Below, one piece after another: positions 38,143 to 47,351 of a DNA stretch of 64,000 nt. Within the stretch, counting starts at the first letter, position 1; each line of letters opens with the position of its first letter. The notes beneath the pieces are model-generated. The model did not search any database. It saw nothing but the letters and a program-made list of their open reading frames with translations, and was not told the origin of the DNA. The DNA is from Mailhella massiliensis. Its GTDB lineage: Bacteria > Desulfobacterota > Desulfovibrionia > Desulfovibrionales > Desulfovibrionaceae. Where the stretch lies: contig NZ_LT706952.1 of the NCBI RefSeq assembly GCF_900155525.1, positions 416,256 through 480,255 on the forward strand. Reading direction: 5' to 3'. The position numbers were made by a program, and so were the translations under genes.

Positions 38143-39255
38143 TCAGCTCTTGAACACGAATCTGCGCATGGAAATGCTGAGCACTATGCCCACGAGCGCG
38201 CAGTTGACCACAAGGGCCGTGCCGCCGTAGCTGATGAAGGGCAGCGGCATGCCCACCACGGGCATGAGCCCCACCACCATGCCTATGTTCACGATGATCT
38301 GCCAGAAGAAATAGAAGAATATGCCTGCCGCCAGCGTGGAACCGAAGCGGTCCTTGGCATCGCGCACGGTGCTGTACATGGCCATGAGGAAAAGGCAGAA
38401 CAGCGTGACGAGGGCCATGCAGCCCGCAAAGCCCCATTCCTCGCCGAGCACGGCGATGGCGAAGTCGGTATGCTTTTCCGGCAGAAAGCGCAGCTGGCTC
38501 TGCGTGCCCGCCAGAAAGCCCTTGCCGAACATTTCCCCCGAGCCTATGGCGATCTGCGACTGTATGATGTGGTAGCCTGCGCCGCGCGGGTCGCGCGTGG
38601 GATCAAGGAAGGTGAGGATGCGCTCCTGCTGGTAATCGTGCAGCACGAACCAGCCGAGGGGCATGACCAGAGGAATGACCAGCAGGCACACGCGCAGAAC
38701 GCGCCACTTCACCCCGTGAAAGAGCACCATGCCGCCGAGCAGCACGAGCACGGTAAGCCCGGAACCGAGGTCCGGCTGCTTGGCGATGAAGAGAAAGGGC
38801 ACAAGGCCTATGGAAAGCACCTGGGCGAGCCTTTTCCAGCCCAGAGATTCCCCGTCGCGGCAGAGAGCCTTCGCGCCCATCATGAGCACGGCGAACTTGG
38901 CCAGCTCGCTGGGCTGGAGATTCATGACGCCGAGGTCGATCCAGCGCTTGGCGCCGTACACCGTTTTGCCCACGATGGGTACGAGCAGCAGCAGAAAAAG
39001 CACGACGACGTAGCACGGCACGGCCAGCCTCTCGATACGCCGGTAGTCGATGAGCATGCACGTCACCATGACGAAAAGGCCGATGAGCCCCCACACGAGC
39101 TGACGCTGGTAGAAGGGAGAAAGCACGAAGCCCCCCTCGATGCGGGAGCCGCTTGCGGAATAAAGGTTCACCATGCCCACGGCAAAAAGCAGCATGGTGA
39201 GAAAAACGAGGCCCCAGTTGATCTGGAAGAACATTCTTCTGTCGGGCATCTGCAT
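38143..39255 (-). CDS. rodA: Rod-shape SEDS peptidoglycan polymerase RodA
   Basis: Inner-membrane glycosyltransferase that polymerises lipid II for cell elongation with a class B PBP. The 370-residue protein has about ten membrane helices, GAKRWIDLGVMNLQPSELAK (SEDS signature), KQPDLGSGLTVLV, HTDFAIAVLGEEWGFAG and the C-terminal GMPLPFISYGGTALV. Length and the PDLG-type motif favour RodA over FtsW. ATG 39255 has GGAGG six bases upstream; the frame extends 28 codons further without similarity. It is the last gene after ctpA-ndk-proC on the minus strand, but a terminator-like hairpin at 39408 separates it from proC. Confidence 0.94.
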   Translation of the reverse strand: MQMPDRRMFFQINWGLVFLTMLLFAVGMVNLYSASGSRIEGGFVLSPFYQRQLVWGLIGLFVMVTCMLIDYRRIERLAVPCYVVVLFLLLLVPIVGKTVYGAKRWIDLGVMNLQPSELAKFAVLMMGAKALCRDGESLGWKRLAQVLSIGLVPFLFIAKQPDLGSGLTVLVLLGGMVLFHGVKWRVLRVCLLVIPLVMPLGWFVLHDYQQERILTFLDPTRDPRGAGYHIIQSQIAIGSGEMFGKGFLAGTQSQLRFLPEKHTDFAIAVLGEEWGFAGCMALVTLFCLFLMAMYSTVRDAKDRFGSTLAAGIFFYFFWQIIVNIGMVVGLMPVVGMPLPFISYGGTALVVNCALVGIVLSISMRRFVFKS

Positions 39256-39407
39256 GGGGTACCTCCGAAAACTTCCCGGAACGGGAATACCTTCCGGCAG
39301 GAAGGAAGTGTTGAAAGCCTGCCTGTTTTGCCGCGGCATCCTTGCTGGAGGGGAGTGCCGGGCAGCTTTCCGGCGCTGCCGGAGAAAGAATTTCCGGCCC
39401 CGGAGCG

Positions 39408-39440
39408 GAAAACGCGCACGGCGAAAGAACGCCGTGCGCG
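39408..39440 (-). terminator. Terminator after proC
   Basis: Perfect 11-base arms (39413-39423 and 39430-39440) with an AAAGAA loop, followed on the minus strand by TTTTCC. It lies 27 bases past the proC stop. Confidence 0.75.
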
Positions 39441-39466
39441 CAAAGACAGTCTGAAAGAAGACCGTG

Positions 39467-40270
39467 CTAGTCTGAAGCGGCCATTTCCCTGTCGCGCTTC
39501 AAAGCTTCCAGCACGGCGTCGGTCACATGGCCGGGCACGGCGCAGCGTTCCATGTGGTTCACGCCGCGTATGGTGGTGCCGGAAGGAGAGCATACGCGGA
39601 CGCGAAGATCCGCAAAACTTTCCCCGCTTTCCAGCGCGAGGCGTGCCGTACCTTCCACCATGGCCGCGATGAGCTCGCGGGACACGGGAGCCTTCAGGCC
39701 CATGGTGATGCCCGCATTGAGCAGCCCTTCCATGAAGAGCAGCACGAAGGCCGGGCCGCAGCCCACCAGAGAGGAAAAGGCCGGGAACTGCGCCTCGGGC
39801 AGGGCAAGCGCCATGCCCATGAGCTGAAAGAGCGCAAGCAGCTCTTTTCTGCGCGGATCATCCAGCGCTTCATCGTCGAAGCACAGGGCGAACACGCCTC
39901 TGCCCACGATGACGGGCAGGTTGGGCATACAGCGCACCACGGGGCAGCGGCCTTCCACGCCCTTCTTCAGCCTTGCCTGAGAAAAGGCGGCCGCAAGGGA
40001 AACCACCACCTTGGAGGAATCGAGCGCGGGGCGTATCTCTTCCAGCATGGCTTCCATCTGATAGGGCTTGACGGCAAGAATGATCACGTCGCAGCGGCGC
40101 GCAAGCTCAAGCGGGCTTTCCATCCAGGCGACGCGGCCTTCCGGGCCTATGGATTCCACCTTGGCGCGGGTGTGGTCGTGCCCGAAAAGCTCGAACTGCT
40201 CATGCGCGACCAGGCCTTTCAGCACGCCGCCGCCCATGTTGCCGCAGCCTATGCAACCGATGCTTTTCAT
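39467..40270 (-). CDS. proC: Pyrroline-5-carboxylate reductase
   Basis: Last step of proline synthesis: reduction of 1-pyrroline-5-carboxylate with NAD(P)H. The 267-residue protein starts with the Rossmann motif IGCIGCGNMGGGV, has VILAVKPYQ, VVSLAAAFS, RCMPNLPVIVGRG, and the C-terminal dimerisation domain with LVGCGPAFV and VCSPSGTTIRG (the conserved SPGGTT block). Normal length. It starts three bases after the ndk stop, so it is cotranscribed with ndk. Confidence 0.95.
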   Translation of the reverse strand: MKSIGCIGCGNMGGGVLKGLVAHEQFELFGHDHTRAKVESIGPEGRVAWMESPLELARRCDVIILAVKPYQMEAMLEEIRPALDSSKVVVSLAAAFSQARLKKGVEGRCPVVRCMPNLPVIVGRGVFALCFDDEALDDPRRKELLALFQLMGMALALPEAQFPAFSSLVGCGPAFVLLFMEGLLNAGITMGLKAPVSRELIAAMVEGTARLALESGESFADLRVRVCSPSGTTIRGVNHMERCAVPGHVTDAVLEALKRDREMAASD

Positions 40271-40273
40271 GGT

Positions 40274-40693
40274 TCAGCCCACGATTTCCGTCCGGCTGAA
40301 GAAGAAGGCGACTTCCCGGGCGGCGGTTTCGGGAGCGTCGGAGCCGTGCACGGCGTTGGCCTGCACGCTCTGGGCATAGAGCCTGCGGATGGTGCCTTCC
40401 GCAGCGTTCGCGGGATTGGTGGCCCCCATGAGCGCACGGTAGGAGGCGATGGCGTCCTCCCCTTCCAGCACGGAGCAGACCACGGGGCCGGAAATCATGT
40501 ATTCCACGAGCTCGCCGTAGAAGGGGCGCTCCTTATGCACCTCATAGAAGGCTTCCGCCTGGGCGCGGGTGAGGCGGATCATCTTCATGGCAATGATACG
40601 CAGGCCGCTTTTCTGAATCATGGCGAGAATTTCGCCCTGAAGGTTGCGGGCCACGGCGTCGGGCTTGATGATGGAAAGGGTTTGCTGAATCAT
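40274..40693 (-). CDS. ndk: Nucleoside diphosphate kinase
   Basis: Equilibrates NTP pools by phosphate transfer through a histidine. The 139-residue protein has [13 protein letters not shown] (5-17), the [11 protein letters not shown] segment, [15 protein letters not shown], and the active-site histidine in [12 protein letters not shown]. Normal length. ATG 40693 has GGAGG; the frame extends 11 codons upstream without similarity. It lies 122 bases after ctpA. Confidence 0.97.
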   Translation of the reverse strand: MIQQTLSIIKPDAVARNLQGEILAMIQKSGLRIIAMKMIRLTRAQAEAFYEVHKERPFYGELVEYMISGPVVCSVLEGEDAIASYRALMGATNPANAAEGTIRRLYAQSVQANAVHGSDAPETAAREVAFFFSRTEIVG

Positions 40694-40815
40694 GGGATTC
40701 CTCCGTCCTGCGTTGCGGGGCGCCAAAAAGCTCCCTCTGGTTATGAAATATCTGCCCGGCGCGGGGGAAGCGCGTTGCGGCCCCTGCCGGAGGGCGGAGC
40801 CGCCTTTACCGGAAA

Positions 40816-42108
40816 TCAGTTCTGCAGGGCCTTCACCACGGGCAGGGTTCTGACGAACTGCAGGGCGAGCCGGAGCTGATTGTCGCGGTCGAGCATGGCG
40901 CCCACGTCTTCCGCATCGCCCACCTTTTCTTCCTGCTTTTCTTCCTTTTCTCCGTCCTTCTGCTCAAGATGGCCGCGCAGATCCTTTTCGCGCAGGGAGA
41001 AGGAAGGACCGGTGTCCTCGCGCGGAGCTTCCCATGCCACTTCAAAGTCGGGAGAAATGCCTTCGGCCTGTATGGACTTGCCGGAAGGCGTATAGTAGCG
41101 GGCCACGGTAAGTTTGAGCCCCGTGCCGTCCGCCAGGGGAATGAGGTTCTGCACCGACCCCTTGCCGAAGGTACGTTCGCCCAGAATGAGCGCCCGCTTC
41201 TGGTCGCGCAGCGCGCCGGCCACGATTTCCGAAGCCGAAGCGGAACCGGAATTGACCAGCACCACCATGGGGCAGGTCACGTCCTCCGCCTGAGGATGCG
41301 CCTTGAAGGTGCGTTCGGAAGATGCGTCGCGCCCGCGCATGGACACGATGACGCCGTCTTTAAGGAAGAGGTCGGCCACTTCCACGCTCTGATCCAGAAG
41401 ACCGCCGGGGTTGTTGCGCAGATCGAGCACAATGCCCTTCATCTCGCCCTTCTTCCTGGCTGCGGAGAGCGCGTCGCCAAGTTCCTGCGCGGTATGTCCG
41501 CTGAAACGCGTGAGGCGTATCCACCAGTAGCCCGGCTCAAGCTCGCGCGACTTCACGCTGATGAGGGGAATGGCGTCGCGCCTGATCTTCATGGTCACGG
41601 GACGGGAGGCATTCTTGTGCAGTACCTGAAGTTCCACCGTGGTGCCGCGCTTGCCGCGCATTTTGGAAACCACTTCGGTCAGCGACATTTCCATGGTGTA
41701 CTGGCCGTCCACCGCGATGATGGAGTCGCCCGCGCGCAGACCGGCCTTGTAGCCGGGGGTGTCCTCGATGGGGCTCACCACCATGACCTGACCGTTTTCC
41801 ATGGTTATTTCCACACCGACGCCGAAGAATTCGCCGCTGGTGTTTTCCTGCATTTCCTGAAATTCCTTTTCCGTCATCAACGTGGAGTGCGGATCAAGGT
41901 TCTGGAGCATCCCCTTGAGCGCGCCTTCCAGAAGTTCCTTCTGGGAAACGTCGTTGACGTAGTACTGCTCCACCATGTCCAGTATCTGACTGAAGCGGCG
42001 CAGGGACTCGTAGTCGTTTTCCGCGCTGACGGCCTTCATCACGCCCCCGCCGGCCAAAAAAGTGACAAGGGCGAGCGCCGCCGTGGTCAGGACACGAATT
42101 TTTTGCAT
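40816..42108 (-). CDS. ctpA: C-terminal processing peptidase (S41 family)
   Basis: Periplasmic serine protease of the CtpA/Prc type. The 430-residue protein has an N-terminal signal or anchor segment ([17 protein letters not shown]), a PDZ domain (about 95-175, [18 protein letters not shown], then [13 protein letters not shown]), and the S41 catalytic part: [12 protein letters not shown], the nucleophile Ser in [15 protein letters not shown] and the general-base Lys in FGKGSVQ. The C-terminal about 60 residues are Glu/Lys-rich. ATG 42108 has GGAGG. It is divergent from the HisD-like gene at 42463 and upstream of ndk-proC. Confidence 0.93.
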   Translation of the reverse strand: MQKIRVLTTAALALVTFLAGGGVMKAVSAENDYESLRRFSQILDMVEQYYVNDVSQKELLEGALKGMLQNLDPHSTLMTEKEFQEMQENTSGEFFGVGVEITMENGQVMVVSPIEDTPGYKAGLRAGDSIIAVDGQYTMEMSLTEVVSKMRGKRGTTVELQVLHKNASRPVTMKIRRDAIPLISVKSRELEPGYWWIRLTRFSGHTAQELGDALSAARKKGEMKGIVLDLRNNPGGLLDQSVEVADLFLKDGVIVSMRGRDASSERTFKAHPQAEDVTCPMVVLVNSGSASASEIVAGALRDQKRALILGERTFGKGSVQNLIPLADGTGLKLTVARYYTPSGKSIQAEGISPDFEVAWEAPREDTGPSFSLREKDLRGHLEQKDGEKEEKQEEKVGDAEDVGAMLDRDNQLRLALQFVRTLPVVKALQN

Positions 42109-42462
42109 GTGAGCCTCCGATTGGCATGGAACATCCGACACAAGATAGAGCCGTTCCGGCCAAAACGCAACGTATTTCCTTGCATCCGCCGCCCCAGCCG
42201 CAGGGGGAAAAGCCCCTTGCCGCCGTCGGAAATTTCCCCTCTCCGGGGAGGGCCCGGAGGAAAAGCCCGCGCCTTTCTCCGACCGGAGGGAAAGATCCGC
42301 CGCCGGGGGGCAGGTATCCGTCTCTTCCCGCCGGAAAACGCCGCGCCTTCCTTAAAAAGAGCTCTCCGCCCGCTCCTTCTGCGGGAAGCCATGTACGGTA
42401 TGCAACATTTCATTTGACGCGCGGGCGGGAGAAACGTACCCAAGAAGGAAAGGGAGAACTGC
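42109..42462. other. Divergent intergenic region ctpA / HisD-like gene
   Basis: 354 bases that must hold the divergent promoters. On the plus strand TTGACG (42414-42419) lies 17 bases before TACCCA (42437-42442), a weak pair 21 bases upstream of the start at 42463. No gene is seen. Confidence 0.4.
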
Positions 42463-43293
42463 ATGAGTCCCATTTTCGATATTCCCGCCTGGCTGGAAGC
42501 CTTCCGCCCGGACGATGATCTTTACGCACAGGCCTATGAAAATACCCCCGCCCCCCTGCGGGCGCTTCTGAAAACCTCCATGGCCTTCGCCTTCCACCGC
42601 CGGGGCATGAAGGACGGCGACGGCGCATACCGCGTCGACTGCCCGCGCGCAGGCTTTTCCCGCCGGGAAGACGTGCGCCCCGCCGCATGGACGCTTGCCG
42701 TGACGGGGCCGGGCTTCGCCTCGCCCGCACGCTTTCTTGCCGCCGCGGTCCCCGCGATCATGGCGGGCGTGCCGCGCATCCTCACCGTTTCTTCCGCGCC
42801 CTTCGCCCCTGCCGTGATCACGGCGCTGGAACTGGCCGGACTTGAGGATTCCTTCGTGCTGGATGCCGAGGGTCTCGCCTCCCTGTACGAGGATCTGCGC
42901 GCCGTTTCCCCCGACGGAAGAATCCTGTTCTTCCCCGGGCCGGAAGGACCGGATGAGGCCATGAAGGACCTCATGCACAAGGCCGCCGCAGACGGCACGG
43001 CCGCGTACCGCGACAAGGCGGCGCCGAGAATCCTTTCCTTATATAAAAAAGGAGACACGCCTTCCGCCGCAGAAACGGAAAAACGCCTCCGCTGGCTGCA
43101 CCCCGACGCCGACATTCTCGATGCGCCCGCCCCGGGCATACGCGCCGTATTCGCGCCTGAGCCCTTCGACGTTTCCCCTGCCGCCCCGCTGACGGCGGGG
43201 CCGGGCATGGAGGCCTGCTGGCCCGGCCCCGAACCCGAATTTTTCCGCACCGTCACCCTTTGCGCCCGTCTGGTCCAGGAGAACCTGTCATGA
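42463..43293 (+). CDS. Histidinol-dehydrogenase-like protein, short and divergent
   Basis: A 276-residue protein of uncertain function. Residues 75-135 (VTGPGFASPARFLAAAVPAIMAGVPRIL in pieces, then ALELAGLEDSFVLDAEGLASL) resemble the HisD block in which a Gly-rich loop, VLMNAIPAKVAGV and an AQAIAALA-like helix follow each other. The zinc-binding and catalytic His/Glu residues of HisD are not visible, and the protein is about 150 residues shorter than HisD, so it is probably not an active histidinol dehydrogenase. It overlaps the EF-G-like gene by four bases (ATGA), so the two are translationally coupled. Possible roles are unknown; the similarity is weak. Confidence 0.55.
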   Translation: MSPIFDIPAWLEAFRPDDDLYAQAYENTPAPLRALLKTSMAFAFHRRGMKDGDGAYRVDCPRAGFSRREDVRPAAWTLAVTGPGFASPARFLAAAVPAIMAGVPRILTVSSAPFAPAVITALELAGLEDSFVLDAEGLASLYEDLRAVSPDGRILFFPGPEGPDEAMKDLMHKAAADGTAAYRDKAAPRILSLYKKGDTPSAAETEKRLRWLHPDADILDAPAPGIRAVFAPEPFDVSPAAPLTAGPGMEACWPGPEPEFFRTVTLCARLVQENLS

Positions 43294-45332
43294 GTCAGGA
43301 CACTATGAAACAACTTCGCAACATCGGCATCATCGCCCATATCGACGCGGGCAAGACCACGCTCAGCGAACGCATTCTCTTCTACACGCGGAAAATACAC
43401 CGCATGGGCGAAGTACACGACGGCACGGCCACCATGGACTTCATGCCTGAAGAACAGGAACGCGGCATCACCATCGCGGCCGCGGCCTCCACCTGCCGCT
43501 GGAAGGACTGGACGCTCAACCTCATCGACACCCCCGGGCATGTGGACTTCACCATCGAGGTGGAACGCTCCCTGCGCGTGCTCGACGGCGCGGTGGGCGT
43601 GTTCTGCGCCGTGGGCGGCGTGGAACCTCAGTCGGAAACGGTATGGCGGCAGTCGGAATCCTTCGGCGTGCCCAAGATCGCCTTTGTGAACAAGATGGAC
43701 AGAGTGGGCGCGAATTTCTCCGCCGTGGTGGACGCCCTGCACGAAAGGCTGGGAGCCACTCCCGCGGCCGTGACCGTTCCGCTGGGCGAAGGGCCGGAAT
43801 TTCATGCCGTGGCCGACGTCATTGCGCTGAAAAAGCTCGTCTTCGATGAAGACAGCCAGGGCAGGACCATGGAAGAGCTGCCCCTGGAGGGAGAGGAAAG
43901 GGACTTCGCCCTGCTCTGGCGGGAAAAGACGCTGGAAACGCTGGGGGAGAACGACGATGCCTTCATGGAGCTCTACCTTGAGGAAAACTTCTCGGAAGAA
44001 GACATACACGCGGCCCTGAAGCGCGCGACGCTTGCGCGCAGAGTAACCCCGGTTCTCGCCGGTTCCGCGCTGAAGAATGCGGGCGTGCAGCCCCTGCTCG
44101 ACGCCGTGGGCCGCTACCTGCCCTCCCCGCTGGACGTCCCCGCTCCGCACGGCACTTCCGTGGACGGCACGGAGGAAAAGGTACTCGACATAGGCCCGAA
44201 GGCCCCCTTCTGCGCCCTGGTGTTCAAGGTACTCATGGAAGGCGGACGCAAGACCTCCCTCGTGAGGCTCTATTCCGGCACGCTCAAAGAAGGCGACGTG
44301 GTGCGCAACACCGCGCAGAACAAGGAGGAACGCGTTTCCCGCATGTTCCGCATGGACGCGGACCAGCAGGAGCAGATTGCCGAAGCCTCTTCCGGCGACA
44401 TCGTGGCCGTGCTCGGCCTGCGCGCCGCCCGCACGGGCGACACCATCGCCGCGCCGGGACTCGACATGCTGCTGGAGAACCTCGAAAGCGTGCGTCCGGT
44501 GATCTCCATGGCTCTTGAGCCGCGCAATGCGGACGAAGGCAAGACGCTGGACGAGGCTCTGGCCCGCTACAGCGCGGAAGACCCCACCCTCGGCGTGACG
44601 CAGGACGAGGATTCCGGCGACCGCATCATTTCCGGCATGGGCGAGCTGCACCTTGATGTCGTTCTCGAACGTATGCGCCGCGAATACGGCATCAGCCCGC
44701 GCGCCGGGCAGCCGCAGGTGGTGGCCCGCGAAACGGTGCGCGTTTCCGGCGAAGGGCACGGCATGTTCGACCGCGAACTCGGCACGGTGCATCACTTCGG
44801 CGAAGTGGTGCTCACCATGGCCCCGGCCGGGCGCGACGCAGGCAACAGGGTGGAACTTGCGCCCGCGCTGGCCCATCCCGCCGACGCGAAGGAGGCCCTG
44901 CCCAAAGCCCTGGTGGACGAAGTGCTGCAGGGCATTTCCGACAGCCTGCTTTCCGGCCCGCAGACGGGCTACCCCGTGCAGGACGTGAATATTACCGTCA
45001 CGGCCATACGCAAGGACGGGGCAACCGCCGCAGGCTGCCGCATGGCCGCTTCCATGGCCGTGCGCGACGCCATGGAAAAGGCCCGCGCCACGGTGCTCGA
45101 ACCCATCATGAACGTGGAAATCATCGCCCCGGAAGAGGCCCTCGGCGCATCCATAAGCCTGTTCCAGAACTGCGGCGGCAAGATAGAGGAACTTGGCGAG
45201 AGAGGCGGTATGCGCTACCTTTCGGGCATGGCCCCCATGCGCCGCCTGTTCGGCTTCTCCACGGCGCTGCGTTCCGCCACGCAGGGCAGAGCCGGTTTCA
45301 CCATGCGCTTCAAGCATTACGATTCCATGTAG
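43290..45332 (+). CDS. Elongation factor G-like GTPase (second EF-G type)
   Basis: A 680-residue translational GTPase: G1 AHIDAGKTT, switch region GTATMDFMPEEQERGITI, G3 DTPGHVDF, G4 NKMDR, followed by EF-G domains II-V (SPRAGQPQVVARETVR in domain IV, then a domain V ferredoxin-like fold with APEEALGASISLFQNCGGKIE). It is slightly shorter than canonical EF-G (about 700) and is not in a str operon (rpsL-rpsG-tuf absent), which suggests the paralogue EF-G2/FusA2, whose role is less certain (elongation, recycling or stress). The start overlaps the preceding gene (ATGA). The symbol is left blank because the primary fusA cannot be excluded. Confidence 0.88.
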   Translation: MSQDTMKQLRNIGIIAHIDAGKTTLSERILFYTRKIHRMGEVHDGTATMDFMPEEQERGITIAAAASTCRWKDWTLNLIDTPGHVDFTIEVERSLRVLDGAVGVFCAVGGVEPQSETVWRQSESFGVPKIAFVNKMDRVGANFSAVVDALHERLGATPAAVTVPLGEGPEFHAVADVIALKKLVFDEDSQGRTMEELPLEGEERDFALLWREKTLETLGENDDAFMELYLEENFSEEDIHAALKRATLARRVTPVLAGSALKNAGVQPLLDAVGRYLPSPLDVPAPHGTSVDGTEEKVLDIGPKAPFCALVFKVLMEGGRKTSLVRLYSGTLKEGDVVRNTAQNKEERVSRMFRMDADQQEQIAEASSGDIVAVLGLRAARTGDTIAAPGLDMLLENLESVRPVISMALEPRNADEGKTLDEALARYSAEDPTLGVTQDEDSGDRIISGMGELHLDVVLERMRREYGISPRAGQPQVVARETVRVSGEGHGMFDRELGTVHHFGEVVLTMAPAGRDAGNRVELAPALAHPADAKEALPKALVDEVLQGISDSLLSGPQTGYPVQDVNITVTAIRKDGATAAGCRMAASMAVRDAMEKARATVLEPIMNVEIIAPEEALGASISLFQNCGGKIEELGERGGMRYLSGMAPMRRLFGFSTALRSATQGRAGFTMRFKHYDSM

Positions 45333-45514
45333 CGAAAAAAGGGAAGCCCGGGGCGGAAAGCGCCTCCGGCCGCATCTTCTGCGCTCAGACCGGAAGAACA
45401 GGAGAGGGCAGGCCCGGGGAAGAAAAACGCCCGCCCTCATGCGCGCCGCTTTCCCGGAGCGACCTTGACCGGACTGCCGCAAACAAGAGACCTCGACTTA
45501 AAAAAGAAACAGCT

Positions 45515-46312
45515 ATGAGCGATATCAACCTTTTCACCGCCGCCCGGGCAAAAAAGAGCCTGGGGCAGCACTTTCTGCGCGACGAACGCGTGGTGCAGCG
45601 CATCGTGGACCTTCTGCGCGTGGAGGAAGGCGACAACGTCATGGAAATCGGCCCCGGCCCCGGCGCGCTGACGGCGCTTCTGCGCCCCCTGCCCTGGCGG
45701 AGGCTTCTTCTTCTGGAAAAGGACGATCACTACGCCGCCGAACACGCCGCCCGGCCCCTGCCGGGGCTGGAAGTGGTGGCGGGCGACGCCCTCGCCTACC
45801 CGTGGGAAAGTCTGGAAGGACCGTGGAAAATTGCGGGCAACCTTCCCTACAACGTGGCTTCCCCCCTCATGTGGGACATCGTAAGCCGCGTGCCCGACAT
45901 GGCCCGGGCCGTGTTCATGATACAGAAGGAAGTGGGCGACAGGCTGCTTGCCCGGCCCGGAAGCAGGGATTACGGCGCGCTCAGCGTATGGGTGCAGAGC
46001 TTTGCCGTGACAAGAAAGGGCTTCGTCATCGGCCCTGCGGCCTTTTCCCCTCCCCCAAAGGTGGATTCCGCCGTGGTGGTGTTCGACCCCCTGCCCCCGG
46101 AAAAAAGGCCCGCCCACCCGGAAGAACTCTCGCGACTCATCAAGATATGCTTCCAGCAGAGAAGAAAGCAGTTGCAGGGCATACTGCGCCGCGCCCTGCC
46201 GGACAGGTTCTCCATGGAAGCGCTGGAAAAGCTCGGCATCGACCCGGCCCGGAGGCCGGAAAGCCTTGCCGTGGAGCAGTTCCAGCAGCTTGCGGAAGCA
46301 CTTTTTCATTAA
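45515..46312 (+). CDS. rsmA: 16S rRNA dimethyladenosine transferase
   Basis: RsmA/KsgA dimethylates A1518 and A1519 in helix 45 of 16S rRNA. The 265-residue protein has KKSLGQHFLRD (14-24), SAM motif I EIGPGPGALTALL, motif IV GNLPYNVASPL, and the C-terminal all-helical domain with PPPKVDSAVVVF and KICFQQRRKQLQGIL. Normal length. It lies 182 bases downstream of the EF-G-like gene and before HU; all are ribosome or nucleoid functions. Confidence 0.96.
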   Translation: MSDINLFTAARAKKSLGQHFLRDERVVQRIVDLLRVEEGDNVMEIGPGPGALTALLRPLPWRRLLLLEKDDHYAAEHAARPLPGLEVVAGDALAYPWESLEGPWKIAGNLPYNVASPLMWDIVSRVPDMARAVFMIQKEVGDRLLARPGSRDYGALSVWVQSFAVTRKGFVIGPAAFSPPPKVDSAVVVFDPLPPEKRPAHPEELSRLIKICFQQRRKQLQGILRRALPDRFSMEALEKLGIDPARRPESLAVEQFQQLAEALFH

Positions 46313-46342
46313 AAAAAATCACGGGAGAGCGCCCCGCCTCTC

Positions 46343-46370
46343 TTGACGATGGGCGGGAAATGTGTACCAA
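46343..46370 (+). promoter_or_regulatory. Candidate HU promoter
   Basis: TTGACG (46343-46348), 16-base spacer, TACCAA (46365-46370), 60 bases before the HU start. The block closely resembles the one at 42414-42442 (TTGACG..GGGCGGGA.AAA..GTACC), which supports it as a real promoter type of this genome. Confidence 0.5.
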
Positions 46371-46430
46371 AGAGAAAACCGCGCCCCCCTCTTCCCTTTC
46401 ACCTCTGCCACAGGCAGAAAGGAGCAGTTT

Positions 46431-46703
46431 ATGACCAAGGCCGAACTTATCGCCAAAATCGCCGAACAGGCCGCCATCAGCAAAAGCAGCGCCGAGCAGT
46501 CTCTGAACGCTCTGCTCGAAGCCATTCAGGAAGCCCTCGCCGCCGACGGCAAGCTTTCCCTGCCGGGCTTCGGTTCCCTGGTGGTGGAAGAACGCAAGGA
46601 ACGCAAGGGCCACAACCCCCGCACGGGCGAAGCCATCACCATTCCCGCCGGCAAGGTCGTGAAATTCAGGGCTGGCATTAATCTGAAAAAGCAGATACAG
46701 TAG
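46431..46703 (+). CDS. hup: HU-family DNA-binding protein
   Basis: Nucleoid-associated protein of 90 residues: MTKAELIAKIAEQAAISK, helix pair, then GFGSLVVEERKERKGHNPRTGEAITIPAGKVVKFRAG, the beta-arm with the Pro that intercalates into DNA, and a C-terminal LKK helix. Length and lack of IHF-specific residues favour HU. ATG 46431 has AGGAG; the upstream frame is not homologous. HU bends DNA and compacts the nucleoid. Preceded by its own promoter and followed by a small membrane protein gene. Confidence 0.95.
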   Translation: MTKAELIAKIAEQAAISKSSAEQSLNALLEAIQEALAADGKLSLPGFGSLVVEERKERKGHNPRTGEAITIPAGKVVKFRAGINLKKQIQ

Positions 46704-46761
46704 TCGAACGGCCATGCCCCGGCCCTCGGGAGTCAGGCCGCCAGCCGTTCAAGGAGTCTTC

Positions 46762-46944
46762 ATGCTTATTCATGGTGAAAATGGACATGGCCCCTTCCCC
46801 TGGGATCTGCCCCTGTGGCAGCCCGACTACGCCATCTTCTTCGGCGTGCTCTATTCGGTGCTTCTCATCCTCGGCATCGGGCTGACGCTGGTGTTCGCCC
46901 GCGCCATCAGGGACGCGAAGAACGGCGGGCACAAGGAACACTGA
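46762..46944 (+). CDS. Small single-span membrane protein, 60 residues
   Basis: A short protein with one clear transmembrane segment (YAIFFGVLYSVLLILGIGLTLVFA, about residues 23-46) between a Gly/Pro-rich N-terminus (HGENGHGPFPWDLPLW) and a basic C-terminus (RAIRDAKNGGHKEH). ATG 46762 has AAGGAG eight bases upstream and codon use is like its neighbours, so it is probably translated. The role is unknown; it has the look of a small subunit or regulator of a membrane complex. It lies 58 bases after HU. Confidence 0.65.
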   Translation: MLIHGENGHGPFPWDLPLWQPDYAIFFGVLYSVLLILGIGLTLVFARAIRDAKNGGHKEH

Positions 46945-47351
46945 GAAAACGCGCGACAACGCGCCTGTGCAAAAGTCCGCGCGCCCGCAGAAGCCTGTTC
47001 TCTTCGGAACTCACTTCCTGCGGGAGCGCCGTTCGGGCACGTTTCAGGCCGTGCAAGCCTTCGGGCGGGGCGGCCTGAACAGCGCTTGAAGGCGCCGTAC
47101 ATGGTTCCCGGCGGCCGCGTCCGCAACATTTTTCCTTTTTTTTGCAGGTTTCCCCGGAGTACGGCACCCCGGGGGCTTGCTTTTTGTTGCAATCTGTTTT
47201 AGTTTTTCTCTCTCCCTGCCCCGAGAGCCGGTGTCGTTTTCGCGCTCACGGCGTGAGCAGGGTCCACATTTTCCGTTTTTCCCTTCGGTTCACTCCCTGA
47301 GAACTGGCGGATCGGACGGAACAAGAGATTCGCTGAAAGGGGGTGATTTCT
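46945..47351. other. Gap upstream of rpsU
   Basis: About 400 bases with no supported gene. It contains a candidate promoter for rpsU (47177-47205) and, nearer the gene, a perfect GCTCAC-GGC-GTGAGC hairpin (47244-47258). The first 150 bases contain several short GC-rich stems but no clear RNA family. Confidence 0.45.
47177..47205 (+). promoter_or_regulatory. Candidate promoter of the rpsU operon
   Basis: TTGCTT, 17-base spacer, TAGTTT, located about 145 bases upstream of the rpsU start in a local AT-rich patch. Moderate match. Confidence 0.35.
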
